Assembly (NCBI GenBank): GCA_964486285.1
Contig: CAZALH010000006.1
Coordinates: 1-49,725 of the forward strand
Source of the DNA: JAIDVZ01 sp964486285
Lineage (GTDB): Bacteria > Verrucomicrobiota > Verrucomicrobiia > Opitutales > JAIRKQ01
Direction: 5' to 3'
Length of the DNA stretch: 49,725 nt
The notes below the pieces were generated by a model that was given only the letters and a program-made list of their open reading frames with translations, did not search any database and was not told the origin of the DNA. The position numbers and the translations under genes were made by a program. This document shows, in pieces, positions 43,179 to 49,725 of this stretch (position 1 is its first letter; each line of letters begins with the position of its first letter).

Positions 43179-45395
43179 ATGGAATCTTCACAACCAGTTT
43201 ATTCAGGTTCAACACAACAAGGAACGAAAGAAATATCTTCTAGTTTTGAAGGACACAAAGTAGAAACTACGAGTAATAACTCAAATAACTTGTCTACACA
43301 AAGTGCGTCAAAAATCCCGTATCCGAAAGAATTATTCAATCGTTCATGCACAAATGCTAAACCACATTTTTGGAGTCCTATAGATACAAAACAAGCTGAA
43401 GTAAATGCTTCAGCATACGCAACAGTAGTTGAACATTTTAAAGAAAAATTTCCTGGCATGCCAGAAAAAATAAAGAATGCTCTCGATAACAAGGTTAATT
43501 ATTACCAACAAAAAGGTAATAGAAGAAATCGTCCGTTTGGGGAAAAAGAATTTGAAAACTTACAAAACAAAATAACACAATGGCATAACCCGTGGAATAC
43601 GATATCCATAAAAGCTAATTTAAACGAAGACTTTGGAAATCTCAAAATACTTGGAGATGAAATAAAAGACTTTCTTAAGAATGAAACGAAATTCACAAAA
43701 CTCGTTAAAGACATCTTAAGGTCTAAATTAAACCTACCTGAATTAGACAAACATATTGAAAATGAAATAGATGATTTAGCGAAAAAGCTTTTTGCTAATA
43801 AATCTATAGGAGACCGAGAAAAAATAATATGTATGGAAGCATTAATTAATAAACATTGCAATAAACTAGGAAATGTAAACATTCCTCCATATAAAGCTAC
43901 TTTTAATTCTCAAAATAATAGAATAGATTTAATCGGTCCTGTACGTACAAGGAATGTAGTATTTCAAGGCGGTGGTGGCAAAGGTGTTGGCTACGGTGGT
44001 ATGTTAAAAATAATGTCTGAATCTGGACAATTACAACACTTAAAATGTGTAGGTGGAAGTTCTGCTGGTGCATTAGCTGCCACAGCAGTAGCAATTGGGA
44101 CAACCACTGAAGAATTTTCTGAATTTGTTGACAAAATACAAAGAGGACAAAACACTCCTGCAGAAGATATAAAATCCAAATACGAAGATGACCATCCAAT
44201 GTTTCAAATGTTAAATCCTGAATCATCAAATTCAGCTTTAGGAATCATAAAATGCATTGACGAAAAAAGTAGAGAAAAGGTACTTCAATTTTTACAAAAT
44301 AAAAATATAGACAATATAAACAAAGATATAAACGAAAGTATAGACAAAACTGAACAATTAACAGGCGATGAACAAGCTCGATTAAAGGTTTTACAAAATC
44401 CAAATGCAAGTGGAAAAATTTCAGAAGAAATAATGATTACATTTGGTGACCTAAAAACACTTACTAAAATTCCTGGTAGCCCATTTAAAGAGCTTACTAT
44501 CACTGCGTGGGATGCAACAAATCAAGAAGAACGATATTTTGACTGCAAAACTGCTCCTAATATGCCAATAGCTTATGCTGCAAGAGCCTCTATGTCTCTC
44601 CCTGTTGTTTTTGAGCCAGTAAAGAATGGCAGTGTTACCCTATACGATGGAGGGTTATACTCCAATTCTCCATTCGAAATATTCAACGAATCTTTTAAAC
44701 AAAACAATGGTGAAACCAATGAAAACTACATTAAGCGAATGTCAAACATTAACGATGATTGCAAGTTTGGTGAATTAAATTCCATGAAAAAAGGCATAAC
44801 AAAACAAATTCAACAACAAAACACCTTAATGGCCATATTCGATGAAGCTGGAGCTGGTCATAGAGCAGACAGTACTAGTGTTGGATTTCAATATGGTACT
44901 GGAATTGGTGGATTCGTCAACGACACAGTCGCCACGATTGGAGGGGCTCATACAAGTGTATCCAAAAATAGAGAAATGGAAAATGCAAAATTACACAATG
45001 TTGGAAGGATGATGATTGTTGGACATGGACAACTTAGAACAACATCTCTTAATCCAACACAAGAACAAAAAGAAGCAGCAAATTTAATGTCTGAGGCTTG
45101 GACACAAAACTGGATTACTGACCACGCTGATGAAGCGACACTAATAACAATACCTTTACCCCAAAACTTTAAAAATTGGGATACAATGTCTACACAAGAT
45201 CAAACAAGTATTAAAGAATTAATGTTAGAAGTTGCTCGCTCACTAGATAACGATGAATTAGCTAAAGTCGTTGAACAGAAAATTCCTGAAACCCAAACTG
45301 AGGATCCTAATGCTAAAATAAACAAAGTATGGTATGATGCATGTTCAGAAGTTTACACTGAAGAAAGAGGGAAGTTAAAACCAGAAACAAAATAA
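43179..45395 (+). CDS. patatin-like phospholipase, copy 2
   Basis: Intact paralogue of the preceding gene, 738 residues from ATG 43179 (MESSQPVYSG; an in-frame ATG at 43167 is the alternative). A polar Ser/Thr/Gln-rich N-terminus of about 60 residues resembles secretion-signal regions of effectors. An unrecognised helical region follows. The patatin core has QGGGGKGVGYGG (about 264), nucleophile Ser295 (GGSSAGALAATAVAIG) and catalytic Asp490 (LYDGGLYSNSPFEIF). The C-terminal domain of about 200 residues is shared with copy 1 (MMIVGHGQLRTTSLNP, LITIPLPQNFKNWD). The N-terminal half is shorter and hardly similar to copy 1. No classical signal peptide. It is convergent with mnmA. Membrane-lipid hydrolysis in a host cell is the likeliest role, by family analogy. 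Confidence 0.88.
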   Translation: MESSQPVYSGSTQQGTKEISSSFEGHKVETTSNNSNNLSTQSASKIPYPKELFNRSCTNAKPHFWSPIDTKQAEVNASAYATVVEHFKEKFPGMPEKIKNALDNKVNYYQQKGNRRNRPFGEKEFENLQNKITQWHNPWNTISIKANLNEDFGNLKILGDEIKDFLKNETKFTKLVKDILRSKLNLPELDKHIENEIDDLAKKLFANKSIGDREKIICMEALINKHCNKLGNVNIPPYKATFNSQNNRIDLIGPVRTRNVVFQGGGGKGVGYGGMLKIMSESGQLQHLKCVGGSSAGALAATAVAIGTTTEEFSEFVDKIQRGQNTPAEDIKSKYEDDHPMFQMLNPESSNSALGIIKCIDEKSREKVLQFLQNKNIDNINKDINESIDKTEQLTGDEQARLKVLQNPNASGKISEEIMITFGDLKTLTKIPGSPFKELTITAWDATNQEERYFDCKTAPNMPIAYAARASMSLPVVFEPVKNGSVTLYDGGLYSNSPFEIFNESFKQNNGETNENYIKRMSNINDDCKFGELNSMKKGITKQIQQQNTLMAIFDEAGAGHRADSTSVGFQYGTGIGGFVNDTVATIGGAHTSVSKNREMENAKLHNVGRMMIVGHGQLRTTSLNPTQEQKEAANLMSEAWTQNWITDHADEATLITIPLPQNFKNWDTMSTQDQTSIKELMLEVARSLDNDELAKVVEQKIPETQTEDPNAKINKVWYDACSEVYTEERGKLKPETK

Positions 45396-45469
45396 CAATC
45401 TGATTCTTCACATACATTAATTTCTCTAGACAAGCATACAATATTCAATAAAATCACTTAATTTACTCG

Positions 45470-45505
45470 CTGCAAAGATTGGCCAATATTCCATAATCTT
45501 TGCAG
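45470..45505. terminator. hairpin between convergent patatin copy 2 and mnmA
   Basis: A perfect 11-pair stem, CTGCAAAGATT / AATCTTTGCAG, with a 14-base loop lies between the convergent genes. It has no long U-tract on either side. It corresponds to the hairpin at 42911-42950; the inner pairs differ but remain paired. Confidence 0.65.
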
Positions 45506-45558
45506 TATAAAATCTTCCAAAAAATTTATTTATTTAATCTATAAAAATGAATTAGTTA

Positions 45559-46641
45559 TTATACATAAATTCCGCCGCCTAATAAACATTCTCCATCATA
45601 AAATGCAACTACTTGCCCACTACTAAGTGCTCGTTGTTTGTGTTCAAAATTAATAATTGCTGATTTAGGGGAAATATAATGAAAATTTATTTGCTGAGAA
45701 GGATCACGGTATCGCGGTTTAGCTAAAATCACAGAACCATCTTTTATTATTTTATTTGTGAAGTTTAATCCTCGTACTATAACTTCATTTTTATATAAAA
45801 ATTTTGAATCAAGATCTTCAATTTCTACAATTAACTGATTTTTTTTAATATCCTTACCTATTACAACATAATGCTTGTTATTCATATTCGATGGAATATT
45901 TATTCCATGACGTTGTCCAATAGTAAACCGAAATAATCCACGATGTTCACCTAAAACTTGACCATATGTGTTAATAATTTCACCTGGCGAATCAGAAATA
46001 TATTTAGATAAAAAATCTTGAATCTTTACTTTACCCAAAAAACAAATCCCTTGGCTGTCTTTTTTATTGGCAGTTTGTAAAAAATTTTTACGTGCAATGT
46101 CGCGTACTACAGGTTTACTAAGCGCACCAATTGGGAAAATGGCACTTTTAATTTGTTCTTGCGATAACATAGCTAGAAAATAAGATTGGTCCTTGTTTTT
46201 ATCGCTTCCTTCATATATGTCGTATGAACCATCTGTATTCTGTATTTTTTTACAATAATGCCCAGTGGCAATCTTTACGCATCCTCTATTTTTTGCATGG
46301 CTAAGTAGCGCCCCAAATTTTATACGTTGGTTACATAAAACATCTGGATTTGGAGTAATTCCATTGCGATAACCTTCGATAAGGTCCTTAACGACGAGTT
46401 CACGATACCGATCGATCATATTTACCACTTCAAATTTGAATCCCAATTGAACAGCTACTGATCTTGCATCTTCTAATTCCTTTCTCCATGGACACATAGA
46501 TAACGGAGATAATTCATTATCCACATTCCATGTACGCATGAACATTCCATAAACTTCATACCCTTGCTCATGCAATAAATATGCGGCGACTGAACTATCA
46601 ACACCACCGGATAACGCAACCCCTATTCTTTCCCGCAACAT
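45559..46641 (-). CDS. mnmA: tRNA-specific 2-thiouridylase MnmA
   Basis: Thiolates U34 of tRNA-Lys, -Glu and -Gln at the wobble position. The PP-loop is GVALSGGVDSSVAAYLL. The catalytic Cys pair lies in NPDVLCNQRIKFG and SQGICFLGK. The substrate-binding KDQSYFLAML and GLFRFTIGQRHG are present. Its 360 residues are normal, ending ALSSGQVVAFYDGECLLGGG-IYV. The ATG at 46641 lies inside the end of secA (19-base overlap), so the two are translationally coupled. A relic copy of its 3' end is found between the patatin genes. tRNA-Gln, a substrate type, is encoded in this window. Confidence 0.96.
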   Translation of the reverse strand: MLRERIGVALSGGVDSSVAAYLLHEQGYEVYGMFMRTWNVDNELSPLSMCPWRKELEDARSVAVQLGFKFEVVNMIDRYRELVVKDLIEGYRNGITPNPDVLCNQRIKFGALLSHAKNRGCVKIATGHYCKKIQNTDGSYDIYEGSDKNKDQSYFLAMLSQEQIKSAIFPIGALSKPVVRDIARKNFLQTANKKDSQGICFLGKVKIQDFLSKYISDSPGEIINTYGQVLGEHRGLFRFTIGQRHGINIPSNMNNKHYVVIGKDIKKNQLIVEIEDLDSKFLYKNEVIVRGLNFTNKIIKDGSVILAKPRYRDPSQQINFHYISPKSAIINFEHKQRALSSGQVVAFYDGECLLGGGIYV

Positions 46642-49511
46642 TTTTTATATTTCTTTCCGCTACCACATGGACAAAGGTCATTTCTACCAACATTTTTTGG
46701 CATACGAATTAATACATTAACCTTTTGTTTGGGTTGTACATTCAAATTATTGTCACTTCCTCCTGATAATTTCAGATTACTAGCAATTTTGTTCATCATA
46801 GCATCAAATGATTGTGGGTTGCTAGATGATCGAAAAATACGATAACAAATATCGTTTCTAACAGATTTTAACATTAATTCAAAACAAACAAATGCTTCAT
46901 TTTTATATTCCATAAGTGGGTCACGTTGGCCATATCCACGCAAACCAACACTATTGCGTAGCTCATCCATCTCTGTAAGATGATTCTGCCAATTGTGATC
47001 TATAGCGCTTAAAATAATAAATCTTTCAAGAAATGTATTATTTTCTATCCCTTCTGCCTCTTCTTTTACCGAGTAAGATTCTTTAATTTTATTGAGAACG
47101 TCATCAACAATTTGTTCGAGAGATTTATTAAGTAAATAATTTTCATCAATGGCAATTGGGAAGTTAGAGTTGATTTTCTTCACTAAATTCAAGAAATCTT
47201 CATTTTCCAAACATTCCGTACACTGTTCACTAATGAAATCTTCTACCATATCGAACAATATTTTTTTAAGAGATGTACTATGTAAAACTTCATTTCGCAA
47301 AGAATATACCACTTCACGTTGTTTATTTAATACATCATCATATTGTAACAAACGCTTACGCATACTGTAGTGATACTCTTCCACTTTTTTTTGAGCAGTT
47401 TGAATAGACCTATTTAACAACGGATGCTCTAATACTTCACCCTCTTGAAACGTTTTATTTAGTAATGAAGCAATTGGCCCAGAACTGGCAAATAAACGCA
47501 TCAAATTATCTTCTAAAGATACAAAAAACTTAGTACAACCTGGGTCTCCTTGCCTAGCACATCGACCTCGTAACTGACGATCAATTCGTCGAGATTCATG
47601 ACGTTCCGTACCTAATACTAATAATCCCCCGAGTTCACTAACTCCATCCCCAAGTTTAATGTCTGTTCCGCGGCCAGCCATATTAGTAGCGATTGTTACA
47701 ATACCACGTTCACCAGCTTGCGTAATAATATCTGCTTCTTTAGCATGATATTTAGCGTTTAAAACATTATGAACGATATTTTCTCGCTTTAACATTTTAC
47801 TTAATAATTCCGATGCATCTACTGATGTTGTACCAACGAGGACCGGCTGTCCTATGTCATGAGCTTTCTTTATATCATTTACTACAGCATTATATTTTTC
47901 ACGACGCGTCTTGTATATAGAATCATTTAAATCTCTTCTTATGCATGGCTTATTAGTAGGAATTACAACAACATTAAGGTTATAAATATCGTTAAACTCC
48001 TGAGCTTCCGTTTCTGCTGTACCAGTCATCCCAGATAATTTTTTATACATCCTAAAATAGTTTTGTAATGTAATGGTAGCATATGTTTTCGTTTCACCTT
48101 CCACTTTCAAGTTTTCTTTTGCTTCAATCGCTTGATGTAACCCATCACTCCACCGCCTACCTGGCATTGCACGACCTGTATTTTCATCAATTATAACCAC
48201 CTTATTATCAATAATAGCATACTGCTCATCTTTATTATATAGTGAATACGCACGCAACAATTGACTCAAACAATGGATATCAGTACTAACTTTATTAAAT
48301 TTCTCTTCAGCTGATTGTTTTAATACTTTTTTATTTTCCGAAGGGATATCTTTACGATCAATCTCAGAAAAAATAACCGGCAAATCAGGTAATACAAATG
48401 CATTATCATCGTTTGACCTTAAAGCCTTACGCCCAATTTCTGTTAAATCAGCTTGTTGATTTTTTTCATCGATACAAAAATACAATTCTTCTTTTGTTTT
48501 ATACTTTTCTTCACGTGCGAATTCTGAACTCATTTCAAGTTCAAATTTATCAAAATTTTTTCGAAAAGTACCATTTTCCATGAGCTTCAGAAATTGACGA
48601 TTTTTCGGCATACCTAATTTCACTTGCCAAAGCTTTTTATAAGCATTACGATTATCAACTTCTCCATTTTCTAGCAAAATTTTCGCTTCAGAAACTAATG
48701 AATTACACAATTTCTGTTGTAAATGAACTAAATGTTCCACATCAGGCTTCAATTCAACAAACGGCATATACTCATCAGAATCAACACTACCAGAAATTAT
48801 CAGTGGCGTACGTGCTTCATCGATCAATATAGAATCAATCTCGTCAACTATGCAAAAGAAATGCCCCCGTTGGACTTGTTCATCCGCAGACAACGTTATA
48901 CCATTATCTCGCAAATAATCGAACCCAAATTCCGAAGCGGTTCCATACGTAATATCACATAAATAAGCCTTTTTACGTTCCTCACTGCTCATAGAATTTT
49001 GCAAACACCCTACAGTCAATCCAAGAAATTTATATAAATACCCCATAAACGTAGCATCTCGTAACGCTAAATAATCATTCACGGTAACAAGTTGACAATT
49101 TTTCCCTGTTAAGGCATTTAAATACAATGGCAACGTAGCAACTAATGTTTTCCCTTCTCCTGTAGCCATTTCTGCAATTTTTCCTTGATGAAGTGCAATC
49201 CCACCAATTAGTTGTACATCATAATGTACCATATCCCAACTCAATTCATGTCCACACACCAAACATGTTGTCCCACATAACCTACGCGCTGCATTTTTAA
49301 CAACGGCAAATGCTTCCGGCAAAATCTTATCTAAAGACTCGCCACTAGATATCCTAGCTTTAAACTCTGAGGTTTTATTTTTTAGGTCTTCATCAGACAA
49401 ATCATTATAACTTTTTTCAATCTGATTAATCTTATTAACTATTGGTTGGCATCGTTTTAAAAATTTTCTATAATGCCTTCCAGCAAACATCTTAAAAATT
49501 CTTCCAATCAT
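46623..49511 (-). CDS. secA: protein translocase ATPase SecA
   Basis: Motor of the Sec export pathway. Nucleotide-binding domain 1 has EMATGEGKTLVATLPLYL (Walker A) and FCIVDEIDSILIDEARTPLI (Walker B). The second domain has NMAGRGTDIKLGDGV and GTERHESRRIDRQLRGRCAR. The C-terminal zinc tail is NDLCPCGSGKKYKKCCGKE, which binds SecB or ribosomes. From ATG 49511 (MIGRIFKMFAGRHYRKFLKR) the protein has 962 residues, longer than the E. coli form (901), with an insert in the first half (about 255-400). A GTG at 49550 is an in-frame alternative; the family usually starts close to MIG.., so I prefer 49511. The remaining upstream bases to 49725 are A/T runs without a visible gene. Confidence 0.96.
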   Translation of the reverse strand: MIGRIFKMFAGRHYRKFLKRCQPIVNKINQIEKSYNDLSDEDLKNKTSEFKARISSGESLDKILPEAFAVVKNAARRLCGTTCLVCGHELSWDMVHYDVQLIGGIALHQGKIAEMATGEGKTLVATLPLYLNALTGKNCQLVTVNDYLALRDATFMGYLYKFLGLTVGCLQNSMSSEERKKAYLCDITYGTASEFGFDYLRDNGITLSADEQVQRGHFFCIVDEIDSILIDEARTPLIISGSVDSDEYMPFVELKPDVEHLVHLQQKLCNSLVSEAKILLENGEVDNRNAYKKLWQVKLGMPKNRQFLKLMENGTFRKNFDKFELEMSSEFAREEKYKTKEELYFCIDEKNQQADLTEIGRKALRSNDDNAFVLPDLPVIFSEIDRKDIPSENKKVLKQSAEEKFNKVSTDIHCLSQLLRAYSLYNKDEQYAIIDNKVVIIDENTGRAMPGRRWSDGLHQAIEAKENLKVEGETKTYATITLQNYFRMYKKLSGMTGTAETEAQEFNDIYNLNVVVIPTNKPCIRRDLNDSIYKTRREKYNAVVNDIKKAHDIGQPVLVGTTSVDASELLSKMLKRENIVHNVLNAKYHAKEADIITQAGERGIVTIATNMAGRGTDIKLGDGVSELGGLLVLGTERHESRRIDRQLRGRCARQGDPGCTKFFVSLEDNLMRLFASSGPIASLLNKTFQEGEVLEHPLLNRSIQTAQKKVEEYHYSMRKRLLQYDDVLNKQREVVYSLRNEVLHSTSLKKILFDMVEDFISEQCTECLENEDFLNLVKKINSNFPIAIDENYLLNKSLEQIVDDVLNKIKESYSVKEEAEGIENNTFLERFIILSAIDHNWQNHLTEMDELRNSVGLRGYGQRDPLMEYKNEAFVCFELMLKSVRNDICYRIFRSSSNPQSFDAMMNKIASNLKLSGGSDNNLNVQPKQKVNVLIRMPKNVGRNDLCPCGSGKKYKKCCGKE

Positions 49512-49725
49512 ATATTGGTATATATACTCAGAATCTTCTTTATATGCCACTAAAAAAATAAAAAAAACTGCATTCTTAAAAATTTTAATTTTTTTCTAAA
49601 AAAAAAGACCAACTAATTAATTTCCAGTCAAAAAACCTTTCAAATTCACTAAAAAAAAATTACTTTCAAAAAAATTTCTCCAATTAAATAAAAATTAATA
49701 ACAATAGATACACCGCAGCGCTCTA

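Noticed and set aside
43903..44229. Minus-strand open frame opposite the patatin copy 2 catalytic region
   Set aside because: Composition (Leu/His/Gln-rich) is that of an antisense read of Gly/Ala-rich conserved coding sequence, not an independent protein.
39652..45558. The patatin block as an island inserted at tRNA-Pro
   Set aside because: I find no repeat of the tRNA-Pro 3' end before mnmA and no integrase; duplication involving the mnmA end explains the structure better.
1..49725. CRISPR arrays, insertion sequences, rRNA genes or prophage modules
   Set aside because: No regularly spaced repeats, no transposase frame, no rRNA-like stretch and no phage structural gene could be seen; only the small integrase relic is mobile-element-like.

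Overview
This is an AT-rich bacterial window, roughly two-thirds A+T by eye. It carries about 35 genes, two tRNA genes and two 100-N assembly gaps. Gene content points to a Gram-negative, LPS-making, peptidoglycan-making, respiring bacterium. The evidence is lpxA, an LpxL-type acyltransferase, two heptosyltransferase domains, an LptF/LptG permease, a SurA-like chaperone, ExbB/ExbD, an OmpA-type lipoprotein, a class B penicillin-binding protein and NuoG. Base composition, homopolymer-run frameshifts, decayed genes and effector-like genes (patatin phospholipases, a HELGH metalloprotease, a CesT-like type III secretion chaperone) suggest a host-associated or intracellular lifestyle. Adjacent gyrB-gyrA, the acyltransferase-heptosyltransferase fusion, gatC-gatA, the YmdB-type phosphoesterase and the MIP18/DUF59 gene fit a host-associated member of the PVC group, perhaps Verrucomicrobiota/Opitutae. 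That placement is inference and a reduced proteobacterium is not excluded.

Layout. 1-5500 is an accessory region. It holds a very long orphan protein on the minus strand that runs off the left edge, a 143-residue orphan, a decayed zinc-metalloprotease gene, and a 58-codon remnant of a tyrosine recombinase pointing away from the 3' end of a tRNA-Gln gene. This is the arrangement expected of an old integrative island. 5754-6815 is another orphan gene, interrupted by the second gap. 6877-11062 is gatA-gatC-pheT. 11091-14050 holds two divergent LPS genes, one a fusion. 14092-14407 holds two tiny overlapping ORFs. 14464-22909 holds gyrA-gyrB, tig, an outer-membrane barrel and gapA. 23032-31207 holds a YuiF-like transporter, an OmpA-like lipoprotein, a CCA-type nucleotidyltransferase, nuoG, clpX, a DEDD exonuclease and an LptF/G permease. 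31220-34829 holds a GNAT acetyltransferase, the CesT-like chaperone, a DUF59 protein, hisS and a YmdB-like phosphoesterase. 34943-39473 is a plus-strand envelope block: surA-like, exbB, exbD, PBP, lpxA. 39575-45395 holds tRNA-Pro and two paralogous patatin-like phospholipase genes. 45559-49511 is secA-mnmA.

The most interesting part is the patatin locus between tRNA-Pro and mnmA. The two paralogues share catalytic and C-terminal parts but have different N-termini. The first is split by a seven-A run. Between them lies a relic of the 3' end of mnmA whose last 27 codons differ from the resident gene almost only at synonymous sites. Each patatin gene is followed by a related hairpin whose stem appears to have changed in a compensatory way. 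Together this reads as duplication or import of a patatin plus mnmA-end unit. Together with the CesT-like chaperone gene it suggests, but does not prove, a type III effector repertoire. No secretion apparatus gene lies in this window.

The first assembly gap appears to be false: its flanks share an exact 55-base overlap, and joining them makes the long orphan reading frame continuous.
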